From Saccharomycopsis fibuligera x Saccharomycopsis cf. fibuligera (lineage: Eukaryota > Ascomycota > Saccharomycetes > Ascoideales > Saccharomycopsidaceae), in NCBI GenBank assembly GCA_001936135.1, contig CP012817.1, positions 1,550,001-1,614,000 on the forward strand: 64,000 bases of DNA. The letters are read 5' to 3'. The notes beneath the pieces are model-generated. The model was not told the DNA's origin and searched no databases. It worked only from the letters and a program-made list of their open reading frames with translations. Positions 51,601-61,478 of this stretch are shown here, in pieces. Numbering within the stretch: the stretch's first letter is position 1; each line of letters begins with the position of its first letter. The translations under genes were made by a program, and so were the position numbers.

Positions 51601-51958
51601 TGGAGGTGCTGACGGTGTTGCTGGCAATGCGAATGGTGCGGTTGGCAGTGTTGCTACTGATGGTAATAATGAGCAACATATGTATGATTCGGTGAAGGGT
51701 ACATTAGAAATGGACGAAATGACAGGAGATGATGAAGAGGGACCTCTTAATGATGGTACATATAATGGCGGTAGTGATAATGTTGCTGGTAATGTTGCCG
51801 GATCTGGTGAAAATGAAGCAGTGAATGCCGGAGCAGAACCAGTACCAAAACCAGAAACTGTGACTGAGGAAGCTGACAAGGTAGCTGATGCTGAAGTGGC
51901 AGAAGATACATTGGCTAAACAAGAAGCAGAAGAAGAGGAACAAAATGATACAAAATGA
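48650..51958 (+). CDS. MNN4: Mnn4-like mannosylphosphorylation protein (LicD domain)
   Basis: This 1,102-residue type II membrane protein has a short cytosolic N-terminus, a membrane anchor (about 14-34, LFLTFVALLVLHFSFSSLL) and a long lumenal region with a charged coiled coil (about 500-560). A LicD-family domain covers about 583-760: WRFFNGIIESEIETRRTLH, TWIAHGSLLSWYWNGLNFPW, then DYDIDVQMP, the nucleotidyltransferase-like DxD region. Mnn4 in S. cerevisiae is needed for transfer of mannosylphosphate to N- and O-glycans in the Golgi, together with Mnn6. The C-terminal tail is Gly/Asn/acidic and ends EEEEQNDTK, in place of the KKKKEEEE repeats of S. cerevisiae Mnn4. The start ATG precedes the anchor. 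The paralogue YJR061W is the alternative. Confidence 0.88.
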   Translation: MSIVKIFGKLRRSKLFLTFVALLVLHFSFSSLLKKPDAVSVVSQQNISNGANADNNKNAQLQIDQSLGSSSPNEDGIYQGELSNPNNDLKALDDTETESIFKEPEVPTLINFDLHDVINFLKSFFQDQEKMLRDKLRSYAEYAKTTQQSSETATINKHSEIEIDNFNYEDYNVEFPDMYVSKFKNPDEQLPIVNNYDIRFTLSVYFNYIKHKLDQLNNNENNKESPSFDIDLPFHWYDWVDITALNKYIIFHNDPYIPKENKERYNCEYVSTNLVRNFGDHGEDLPDDKNRKRPHEIRYNPKTFCRNLDQITDLAPDYEQNKNSSINFNVFKWTRKSSIRAKMLQSRSYLYAGAPTPVSIIFLVDLNFDLEAEKSKKAGNPKKAPIEDISEIKDVNKDKRVNNIRAYEFPIKGGSTVGHGKKLLENYEAIVKLYMEQEKEKLATANNLRVNPLDDLQKLVHSYPPTKFPEDPDENDHEIYLDNEELQVKLSTKEFEYDHNQAILDYEKKFQHLQEKLQKQQEEEVKKDVKFELKYKKEIAHYDSLKYSKRVKPAEVKKHFHEVPIAPSVGDQSDDKLKKAGGHYDWRFFNGIIESEIETRRTLHHLLRSFLKFTYAKNVPTWIAHGSLLSWYWNGLNFPWDYDIDVQMPIKDLQKFCKLYNNTLVVQNLNDGLGKYYIDCGSSLTHRTKEYGKNNIDARFIDVDKGIYIDITGLALTEAPLPKKFMNLRKRDSHNLESVDNITTIIASERSKYPFTVVNEDIEETENQLQKRDADPAVIKPQQITPARIVKTYKDGLTPEERLSKNARLQIYNCKNNHFLFYSQVSPLRLTIVEGTKGFVPFNYKQVLKDEYHSSALSGQYFAKHFYLRKLRLWVHASKFKAFFKKLIKEEGNGHYRKSLSKNLHAIDNDISDLSRFLEYDETVLKAYYLNQRITKEHEREMEALSNGQSVKEVLLSNIEFKPILKDQFLHMKNDASRNKDSAIGGADGVAGNANGAVGSVATDGNNEQHMYDSVKGTLEMDEMTGDDEEGPLNDGTYNGGSDNVAGNVAGSGENEAVNAGAEPVPKPETVTEEADKVADAEVAEDTLAKQEAEEEEQNDTK

Positions 51959-51964
51959 ACTGAC

Positions 51965-52006
<42 letters not shown>

Positions 52007-52715
52007 TATTAATGATTTTTAATTTTTTTTTTTTTTTTTTTTTTTGCTTCTTTTAATTCTTAATATTCTTTAATGTTTTTTTGTTGTACTTTTTTTTTTT
52101 ACTCGTCGTTATTCTTATTTACCTTGTTTATATTTGATTTTTTTTAAATATAGCATTTTGCATCACATTACATTATAAGTTCATCTATACATTTATCACC
52201 ATATTATATACCTTTTAATTATTTACTTTCTATTGCAGCGATCTTATTGAAACAGTATCATTGCACATCTAACTGTCCTGTGCATTGTATTTTGTTCCTC
52301 AGTCCGACACTGCATCGACACTTCATTATGGCTGCTGTTTCAGGAAACTGCGCTACTTAAAATCGCGAAAAACCAAAAACGCCTCGGGAAGAAAAAAACC
52401 AAAAATAATAGACCGCTATGGCCAAATAAATAGCACGCTTACAGAAAATTCAAAACCCAGGCCGGTTTCGTTCAAATATTTTTTAGACTTCTGTTTTATT
52501 TGCTTTCTTTTTTTAACGTATATGGTCATATGTATGCTTGAACTACACACAAAAGAGCTTTGAAAGTTGCAACAGTTTCATTCCATTACGGGACATATAG
52601 ATCACGAACTGTTTGACAAAACACCCAGACTACCTGTGATAATCATTGTTAATCAACCTAGTAAACTAGTCACAATAACTATAACAGCCATAATAATAAC
52701 CAAGCAAGATAGAGC
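51959..52715. other. Intergenic region between MNN4-like gene and STE14
   Basis: It begins with a 46-base T run, continues T-rich to about 52150 and then becomes the STE14 promoter. No gene is seen. The frame at 52285-52563 (+) is without domain. Confidence 0.55.
51968..52013. repeat. Poly-T tract (46 bases)
   Basis: This is an uninterrupted T run 9 bases after the MNN4-like stop codon. A second T run follows at about 52024-52045. Confidence 0.9.
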
Positions 52716-53447
52716 ATGCCTGTAAAAACTCGAGCAAACATCAATGAGAACCTTCCTGAAACAGTGTCAGTACAAGCTGCTGCTCTCGGTACCCTCTTTG
52801 GCTTCTCTATAGCCTTTCTTATATTTTCAATAATTCTCGGTGAATCAGTCAGAAAAATGATTGCGTTACAACCGGTGGCTCTTTATGCCATGGGGCTTGC
52901 GGTTTTTCATTTCTTAGAGTATTACATTACTGCCAAGTACAATTCTCTGCAAGTGACTTCAGATTCATTTTTAATCAACCATAGCGGCTCCTATGCAGTA
53001 GCTCATGCTGCCGCTTTAACAGAAGCTCTCTTCGAGCTTTATTTTTTCCCGCAATTCAAATTACATTGGGAATGGAGAGTACCTTGTATAATTTCTGGAG
53101 TTTTGTTGATGAGTGGAGGTCAATGGTTAAGATCCATAGCGATGAAAACTGCTGGTGAATCTTTTTCTCACATAATTGCCACGCAGCATAGACTGCAACA
53201 TCGATTAGTTACCACTGGTGTGTATGGGATTTCCAGACATCCTTCATATACTGGATATTTTTGGTGGGCGGTAGGCAGTCAATTGTTGCTTTGCAATCCA
53301 GTATGTTTCATTGGGTTTTGTGTGGTGTTATACCGTTTCTTCAGGAATAGAATTGAGTATGAAGAAAAATATTTAGTGAGTTTCTTCGGTGATGAATACG
53401 TGGAATATAGAAAGAGAAGGGGTGTTTATATCCCGTTTTTGAAGTGA
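52716..53447 (+). CDS. STE14: Isoprenylcysteine carboxyl methyltransferase Ste14
   Basis: This 243-residue multi-pass membrane protein (S. cerevisiae 239) ends with the hallmark ICMT C-terminal core: LVTTGVYGISRHPSYTGYFW (about 165-185), a hydrophobic pair, and RNRIEYEEKYLVSFFGDEYVEYRKR (about 208-236), which bind SAM and the prenylcysteine. It methylates C-terminal farnesyl- or geranylgeranyl-cysteines on a-factor, Ras and Rho proteins in the ER. N-terminal hydrophobic segments cover about 25-70 and 88-140. STE14 lies next to SIZ1 in S. cerevisiae, and SIZ1 is the second gene to the right here. Confidence 0.96.
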   Translation: MPVKTRANINENLPETVSVQAAALGTLFGFSIAFLIFSIILGESVRKMIALQPVALYAMGLAVFHFLEYYITAKYNSLQVTSDSFLINHSGSYAVAHAAALTEALFELYFFPQFKLHWEWRVPCIISGVLLMSGGQWLRSIAMKTAGESFSHIIATQHRLQHRLVTTGVYGISRHPSYTGYFWWAVGSQLLLCNPVCFIGFCVVLYRFFRNRIEYEEKYLVSFFGDEYVEYRKRRGVYIPFLK

Positions 53448-54175
53448 TCTGTACTTATCGCTTTGGGCTTTTTCTTTTTTTGTTCTAATTTTCTAACTCC
53501 TTTACATATTTCATAATTAATCTTTGAGGTTATTAGTAGGATTTGTAGATGATTGACACTAGAAAGTGCAAAGCTGCCAAAGTTGAATTAATAGATTTAA
53601 TGAAGTATCCCCCAAAACCAAAGCTTTTCAGTCGAGAATATTTCTTGTTGGCAACTGGACCGAAGCGCAGGCAGACGATGTGAGACTGAAAGCATCCACA
53701 AACAAACACACACACGTATATATATATATATGTGTGTGTGGTAAGGCTAGCTGGGAGGAAGCCATTGCAGTCTTGAACACCAGAGAACTATTCTGATTTG
53801 TTGGTAATAAAATACTTATATCAGCTTTCCTATTTTGAACCATTTGCTGATAACTTACACATAAACTTGCTGATGCAACATGTTATATTAAGCTAAGTTG
53901 ATAATTTGTCAAATACTACTAACACTTTTTAAAATAAAAACAGTTTACATCAATGTTTTTAAAAAAGAATAGAAAAATTAGCAAAACTAAGCAGATGTCA
54001 ACAAAATTAACAAACTTGAAAAGACAGACAAAAAAGAGTTGAGAGGAGTAAAAATACAAAACCAATAAACAAAAGCGATATATAAAAAAAAAAAAGAAAA
54101 TCAAGACAAAAAATTGTGTAAAAACGTTACAATACTATACAAACAGCCTACATCATCCAGGCTTCCTAATTCACA
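53448..54175. other. Intergenic region upstream of the transaldolase remnant
   Basis: It holds a TATATATATATA/TGTGTGTG alternating stretch (53717-53739) and A-rich sequence up to 54110. It is the 3' flank of STE14 and probably the former promoter of the transaldolase gene. No gene is seen. Confidence 0.5.
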
Positions 54176-54268
54176 ATGTCTAACAACTCTCTTGCTCAAT
54201 TGAAAGCCATTGATACCGCTGTTATTAGCAACACTAGTGAATTCGAATCTATTGATAAACATAAATAA
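54176..54268 (+). pseudogene. 5' remnant of a transaldolase gene (30 codons)
   Basis: ATG opens a 30-residue frame reading MSNNSLAQLKAIDTAVISNT, SEFESIDKHK, then TAA. This matches the start of yeast transaldolase Tal1, whose N-terminal region has NNSLEQLKASGT and DTGDFGSIAKF. No later part of the enzyme (Lys active site, barrel strands) follows. The next gene starts on the other strand at 54535. The ATG context and upstream sequence look intact, so only the beginning of the gene survives, perhaps after a deletion. It is too short to be an enzyme. Confidence 0.75.
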
Positions 54269-54534
54269 AATTTAAAATCAAGAAACCGAACCAGAAACCG
54301 AACCAGAAATTTAGAAAAAAAAAAGCACTATCGGCTGTTCATAACCATATTCATATTATCACCACATATTGAGCGCGACGCAAACACAGGCAATAGTCGT
54401 AATGCTCATCAAGCGAACTTTTCTTAATTTATCATTGTAACAAAAATTTGAAGTTTGTTTTATAGCAATTCAAACCATATATTTTCAAGTGCGCAGTATT
54501 TTTTTTTGTCTTCTTCACTTTCTATTTCTCTGCC

Positions 54535-57027
54535 TCATGCTAACAAATCATGAATAAGCCATAATAATTCATCTCTAGTTCCTTCATTTTTCTCGTTGAC
54601 TCCACTATCACCAGCACTTGAAATTCCGCCAAATTGACTGCTTGTTGCTGAACCAGGAGCCGATAGTGAACCGGAACCAGAGCCATTAGCATTAACAGAA
54701 GCATTGACATTAGCATTCGATGCTCTAATTCCTGCTTTAGTATTACTAGTGTTATTGTTATTAAGACCCTGAGATTCATAGTTTGGTTCATTTTTCACCG
54801 TTGGTGTAATTTTACCTTTCCCAACCTCATTAGCGTTTCCATTTGCAATAGTTTCACCAGTAGCATTACCAACATCATTTTCGTTCTTAATGTTTGCAGT
54901 TTCAGTTACGCTATTATTACACTGAGTTAAACTTGGATAAGTTAGCCCAGTGACGTTAAATTTCTTCAATATTTGAATTGATTCAGGATTTAATTTTCTT
55001 TTCTTGAAGAAGCTTTCATCAATTTCGCGATGGTCAATGTAATTACTATAGTCATTAGTACTATTGACGTTTATGTCATAGCCGTTATTATAATCGTAAG
55101 TATAGCCATCAATCAGTAAATTTCCACTGGTTGATGTTGTTGTGTTGGAGGTAGAAGGAGCAGAAATACTATTTCTGTGCTGCTGTATCTGTGAATGAGA
55201 AGTACGACGTTGACTTTGTCCATGATGTTGCAATTGTCCTTGTAAGATACGACCTCTTTGGTAATTTTGTAAATCTTTACCAATTGGTAATAAATCAACT
55301 ATTCCGCTATTATTGATTGTATCAAATTTATAAAAATCATCATCTTTTAAAAATAATGTAGATATGCGGTCTAACATTCCATTAGGTTCAATAATATGCG
55401 GGGTTAGTTTGAAGGTATCATAGATGTCTTCTGCGCATAGAGTTATTTTGCGTTTTCTATCAATTTCTTCCATTTCTTCGCGAGTTTTGGGCGTTCTGTT
55501 GATGCCGCTGTTGCTATCGCTACTTTTCATTTTTTGAGACAGATTAATAACATTGGTTGTATTTGATGATTCTGCAAAAGCTTCACTATTAACTACTCCA
55601 TCTGCATTAAGTAAATCTGATGATCCATTGATAGCATCAAGTCCATCCAATTCACTAGCTAATCGTTCCGTATCATCATATCTTGTTTTTCTATACCTAA
55701 CGGTATCAATTGCGGATTCAACAATATTTTTCAAATAGTTTTCTAATCCTAAAATCATAATATTAATGGCCAGATCATTCAAGTTACCAATTAAGCCATT
55801 TTCTCGCATTATTCCGATCATCCGAGATCTTAGGATGTTGTTATCTGGTAATTCATAGCTTTCACTTGATAATAGTGTTTGGATACCATTCATTACCTCT
55901 TGGGTCCATGTAGTGACATTGCCTCCATTGGTAGTAGTGGCACTGGTTGGAGTGTTTGGAGCATTAGCATTGGAGCTGCTGGTACCGCTAGCCGTGGTAC
56001 CAGCAGCCGCACCGGAGCCAGGAGTTAAACTTGACGACGAGCCGGATTTCTGTAATAAATTTAGATTTTTGTTGTTTTGATTGCTAGTGGTTGGTGAATT
56101 GTCTTTTTGAACTTGAATGGATAATTGATTAACATTTTTGCCCTTAAGCTTTTTATTGGATACATCGGGCAATGGCAGATCATGTTCCGATTTGATGTTG
56201 CCGTTAGCCACATTTTTACCGGAATTACTTGTTTTGTTGCTAGTGGAGAGGGAATTATTCGTATTATTGTTATTGTTGCTCTTGTTGCTATTACTGTTTG
56301 TACTACTATTATTATTAGCCTGTGCATTATTATGATTCGGCACTCCTGCAGGAATTTTGGGAAGCAATTCGAATCTTTCTTGAGTAACTTCACCTTGATG
56401 ATATCTCCTGCTAATATGTGTGATTTTCGGATTAGTATTTTTAGAAATATTTTTAATTCTTTTGCGTTCTTTTATTGTTAAACTCATAATTTCTTTTTTT
56501 AATCGTTCACGCTCATTCACATCGTTTGAGTTCAACTTTTGAGGATTTTTGTTCTTGTTTTTCCCACTCAATGTGTTCAAGTACCCAAACCCATCATTTG
56601 AAACATTGTTACTATTTGGAGGATCTCTAAAAGCATTGGCTAGCGAGGCTAACAAGAACTTATTATGAAATTTTATGAATTTCTGCTTGAAATTATTATC
56701 TCTAGTTAAGAAATGTTTTTTGATTGCATCTTGAAATTCTGGTTTGGATTCTTTACCGAGCAAGAACTTGCAAAGAATAGAATAATAAAGCGGCCATTGT
56801 TGTTCACCAAGAAGTTCCCTGAATTGCTTGACTAAATCTTCGAGTTCTATTCTTTTGAGAGATATGGTATTAGGATTAATTAGTTTCCCTGAGACACCAT
56901 TACTGTTGGCACCACTGGTGCTGGCAAGGTCAGCAGCAGCAGCGGCAGTACCACCAGGGCCAACACCATTGAGAGGCTTTTTGGACGGGGAATTATTGTT
57001 CACCAGCCCATTCTGGGTTGCAATCAT
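54535..57027 (-). CDS. HFI1: SAGA subunit Hfi1/Ada1
   Basis: This 830-residue protein has three conserved blocks separated by long Asn/Ser-rich low complexity. An N-terminal block (about 58-135) reads KRIELEDLVKQFRELLGEQQ, then WPLYYSILCKFLLGKESKPEF. A central histone-fold-like block (about 375-455) has LPDNNILRSRMIGIMRENGL and LENYLKNIVESAIDTVRYRK. A third (about 530-560) reads ITLCAEDIYDTFKLTPHIIE. The C-terminus ends TRDELLWLIHDLLA. These are the landmarks of Hfi1/Ada1, which pairs with Taf12 in the SAGA coactivator core. It is much longer than S. cerevisiae Hfi1 (488) because of Asn/Ser and Gly/Asn insertions. The start ATG is the first in frame. Confidence 0.92.
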   Translation of the reverse strand: MIATQNGLVNNNSPSKKPLNGVGPGGTAAAAADLASTSGANSNGVSGKLINPNTISLKRIELEDLVKQFRELLGEQQWPLYYSILCKFLLGKESKPEFQDAIKKHFLTRDNNFKQKFIKFHNKFLLASLANAFRDPPNSNNVSNDGFGYLNTLSGKNKNKNPQKLNSNDVNERERLKKEIMSLTIKERKRIKNISKNTNPKITHISRRYHQGEVTQERFELLPKIPAGVPNHNNAQANNNSSTNSNSNKSNNNNNTNNSLSTSNKTSNSGKNVANGNIKSEHDLPLPDVSNKKLKGKNVNQLSIQVQKDNSPTTSNQNNKNLNLLQKSGSSSSLTPGSGAAAGTTASGTSSSNANAPNTPTSATTTNGGNVTTWTQEVMNGIQTLLSSESYELPDNNILRSRMIGIMRENGLIGNLNDLAINIMILGLENYLKNIVESAIDTVRYRKTRYDDTERLASELDGLDAINGSSDLLNADGVVNSEAFAESSNTTNVINLSQKMKSSDSNSGINRTPKTREEMEEIDRKRKITLCAEDIYDTFKLTPHIIEPNGMLDRISTLFLKDDDFYKFDTINNSGIVDLLPIGKDLQNYQRGRILQGQLQHHGQSQRRTSHSQIQQHRNSISAPSTSNTTTSTSGNLLIDGYTYDYNNGYDINVNSTNDYSNYIDHREIDESFFKKRKLNPESIQILKKFNVTGLTYPSLTQCNNSVTETANIKNENDVGNATGETIANGNANEVGKGKITPTVKNEPNYESQGLNNNNTSNTKAGIRASNANVNASVNANGSGSGSLSAPGSATSSQFGGISSAGDSGVNEKNEGTRDELLWLIHDLLA

Positions 57028-58179
57028 TTTGACTTGAAAAACTTGGCTGAATATGAGTTATGTTATATATGATGAAATAAATTGTGGAAAAATCGATGAT
57101 GATGATGATGATGATGATGATGCACAATGATGTGTGTGGCTGATGCGAAATTTGAAAAGTTGGTCGGAGAAGCCCAACTGGAGATGAGGATAGGGTGAAT
57201 GCTCGGAGGGACCAGCACGTTGAACGAACAAAAACGAACAAAAACAAAAAATAAAAATAAAAATAAAAAAGAATTAAACAAGTAACGTGTGTGACTGATG
57301 GATGGTTTAGTAGAGAGAAAGTGTCTGCAGTTTAATCTGTTCTTGTATGTGTGTGTTTCTGCTATTTACTTTTATTTTTTGGTTGTCGGAGAAGGAAGCA
57401 CCAAAATGGAAATAAAAATAAAAAGTAAAGTAAAATAGAGTAAGCGCAGTGTTGCAACAACTACGTAAGGAGAAACCCGTCCAGCAGACTAGCTACTCAA
57501 GGCTAAAACAAAGCAATCAATCTAAGAACACGTTCTGTAGTTGATGCTGAGACGAACGGCGCTGCCGGAAGTGTGAAATGATGGCTTCAAACACGGTCTA
57601 GATGCGGTGCAAGAGGAGGTGATAGACGGATGGTGCTGGTAGTGTTGGTGGCTGTTTTTGTTTTTGCGCAGTGAATTGAAGTGAAGAGAGAAGAAAGCGA
57701 TCGAGACTGAGATTGAGCGAACGAGAGACTGAGAGCGGTTGTGCGCCCCGGTGGGAACCACTGCAATGGTGCCTTGGACGGAGTATAAGCAGAGGATGAA
57801 GTAAATTGCGACTACACACAACTAAACAAAAGAAAGAATGCTGTTATTAACACAAGAAAGAAATAAAAAGATATAAGTACAAACGGTTGTAAATAAGTGA
57901 CTAAAGTAATATAAAGAAGCACAGACAAGGCAGTAATGAGTAATGAATAATGAGTAGCATCTACTCATAAGAGGAAAGAACAAAAAAGAATACACAAAAG
58001 AAAACTAAAAAGCACAATGTAGATGTATAGCAATTCAACTGAATGATAGTAATAGGCGATTGAAGATAACAAGAAAAGGAAAGGAGTTGGCTGCCTACCA
58101 AACACATCAAACAAGCAGACACGTTCTCCAGTATCTTTCAAAAACAACGACCAAGAAAACAAAAGCCAAAACTTAATCC
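57028..58179. other. HFI1 upstream region
   Basis: This is the promoter of HFI1 and the 3' flank of SIZ1. A GAT microsatellite lies at 57095-57122 and AAAATAAAAATA repeats at about 57240-57270. No gene is seen. Confidence 0.55.
57095..57122. repeat. GAT trinucleotide microsatellite
   Basis: Nine GAT units in an uninterrupted run lie about 70 bases upstream of the HFI1 start codon. Confidence 0.9.
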
Positions 58180-60787
58180 TCAAAAATCACTATCAGTATC
58201 TTCATTAGTCAAATCAATAATATCAGCACTCGTATTAGAGTCACTACCACTTCCGCCATTACCGACTGCGGCCGACGATGATGTTAACGACAGCCGACTT
58301 GTTGTTGATATTGATGGATGATTAATTGATGGATGATTAATTGATGGCCTTAGTTGAGCATAAGTATACCGATGTTGATTTTGCGGCTGTCTAGCCTGTT
58401 TTTGTGAGTGAAATACATTACCAGCGTGAGCAGTGGAATGAATTGAAGTGTGACTTAATGGTTGCATTTTGAGTACACCCATATCGCGATTGAGAATAGA
58501 AAGATTATCATCATCTTCATTTGTTGCGGTGTTATTATTATTAGCAGGAGCAATGCTGCCGCCAACTTGAACAGTGCCTGTTTGATGCGAAAGGCTCAGT
58601 GCGCTTGGAAATGAAAAATTAGAATTAACCAGAGATCGCTGTTGTTGCTGTGTTCGGATGGCGCTACTATTGGTATGATTGGTACTATTATTGTTGCCAA
58701 TAGCACTACCTTGAGATGGTGAATGTACAGGAGGTTGTGGAGGCTGTGGTGATGGTAATGCATCATTGCTAGCAACACTGCTTGAGCTGACGCCATCTGA
58801 AGCATTATTAGTTGAAGCATTGGCATTAACAACACCATCCCTTGGATGACCTACTGGTAGTGGTCTTTTGAACAGTGGTATCGCCCCAGGTCTACTCAGT
58901 AATCCTCTAGAAGCAGAGGGACTCACCGGCGAAGTACCAGCAGATGCTCCGGCTGAGGATCTAGGAAATAGCCGATTGGTACTTTTGTTATTAGCAGTAG
59001 TAGCACCTGTGGCAACATTAACCAACTCATCAAACAATCTTGGCTGATTTTCAGTAACTGCTTTGAGCATCTCGTTACCGTATTGGTTCACCAAATTGTC
59101 TTTCTTGCTACTTTTAGTATCTTCATTTTGACCTTGACTAGATCCTGGCGCTGCGCCTGACTTTGACATTTTTGCTGAGGTTGATACTGGAGTTGACATT
59201 GAACCGGTCGTCAATGATCTACTAGAGTGCAAAATTGATGAATTAAATGGTGGAATAATACTGCGGTTTCTATGACCTGGGTTACTACTACTACTGCCGT
59301 TATTATTAGTATTGTCTGGTCCGAACCGGGACGGTGAAAAAACTATTGACGTTTTTTGAGGTACTCCATCACTTGCTGTTTTAGTACTAACATTAATACC
59401 TGTATCCGTAGCGGCTCTCGTGGTACTACTGCCACTACCGCTGATATTGCCGCTGAGAGTAGTACTGTTGCGCAAAATGTTGGCTCTTGAGCTCCAAGAT
59501 GGAATTTTGGGTAGTGCTCGAGGTCCAGCAAGAGTGTGCTTGTTTGGAACATGGTCTGGATTAGCTGATATAAAAGTATTAGCATAACTCCTGCCACTCA
59601 TGAAACGCTCACGATTACCAAGAGATGCACGAAAGACATCGTTTTGACTGATACTGTTGTAATTGCTGCTGTTGTTGTTACTGCTTTGACTAAAATTGTT
59701 ACTAAACCCGATTCGAGGACTCGATGGAGCACTGTGTCTAAATGATGAACGACCACTACTATGGCTATTACTGACAGATGATGATCCATGATTATCAGTA
59801 TGAGTAAAATTTCCTGGTCCGGATGGCAAAGCAGTAGCAGTTCCACTGCCATTACCATTATCAGCAAATGATCCATGACTATGGCTATAACTGTGGCTTC
59901 TTGGAGCATTCGGAAAAGCAGCGTCACTACCACTTCCAGAGCTACCACCACTGCAACTTTTCATCAATTCATTGAAAAATTGTTTAGTTCCTGGTGAGAC
60001 TTTACTGGAAAAGTCAGGATTTTGAAGCGCCTTACTAATAATATTACGATTTTTTAACAAAAACTGTTTTAAATCAGCCAGCATATTGTCATTTTTCACC
60101 GCTTCAATGATTTTTTCGGAGCTGCTAGTATATTTATTTTCAGCAGCAGTGTTCAGATTTGTGACGGTATTGCTTATTGGGATATGAATACTACTAGAGG
60201 GATGTGATTGTCGATTAATTCCAGTCCCAGAAGCAGTCCCAGGCCTTAATCCAGATGCTGATTCAGATGCAACGTTCGATGCAATAGTGTGTTGTCGTAG
60301 TACTGGACTTTGTTCTGGTATTGTTTTCTCAGATGATAAATCAGTATGGTGATTATTTACATAATCAGACACCGTCGCCCCAGCGTTTGTTCCTTGTTGT
60401 CGTTCATGTTGTCCTTGTTGTCGTTCATGTTGTCCTTGTTGTCGCTCATGCAGTCCTTGTTGAGATTGAGATTGAGATTGAGATTGAGATTGATGTTGTG
60501 ATAGCAGCCGCCGTTGCGGCAGCCCTGGACTTTTATTAGGTGATGTATCCATCCGCTTCAGTTGTCCACTTTGATCTCGTTCTCCAGCATCACTATTCAC
60601 TCTTTTCTTTTGGTTACTGTTATTGATATTGATGGTATTGTTTGTTGCTATGTTGGCGTCACTTGTTGCTGCTGAAGTTACTATTGGTGTTCCTACTGTA
60701 GTTACAGCTGAAATAGACGTTGGAGATTGAATATTGTCGCTGATAGAGTTATGTGGTGACACAAGTGATTGCTGCTGCTGCTGCTGC

Positions 60788-60818
<31 letters not shown>

Positions 60819-61400
60819 CTTCTTCTTTTTGCCCTGGCTGATGTTGATTGTGATAATGCTGAGCAGCACTAATAAACCCAGCATTGCCATTATTTTTTTT
60901 GCTATTTTCATTACCATTATTATTAGCAAGAGTAGTAGCAGTAGTATTACTATTCGCGGGAGTATATAAAGGAACATTAGCACTTTCCGGGGTTGATGGA
61001 ACAGTTGATCTATGATGGCGCTGAGTATGAGGCATAAATGATTGTTGTGCAGCACCATGTCTTGATGTAGATGGTGTTGGCGCTGGTGCTACACCATTAT
61101 TGTTGTTATTGTTGTTGTTATTTTGAGTTGTGGCATGGTCAATGTTAAGGTTTGTCCATTGGCCATTTTGGAAAGATGGTAAACTATGGATAAATGAAGG
61201 CACGGAAGTAACACCAATGCCAGGAATAATATTTTTTCTAGAGTTTACAATGTGACTCTTTTCTAAATGTGGTAAGGTAGGCTGTGATGTTGACTGTGAT
61301 CCATAACCACGACGGCGAGGTGTAATGCTTGTAATTATGGCATCACTGTTATTATTATTAGCACTATTATTATTATTAGCACTATTATTATTATTAGCAC

Positions 61401-61478
<78 letters not shown>

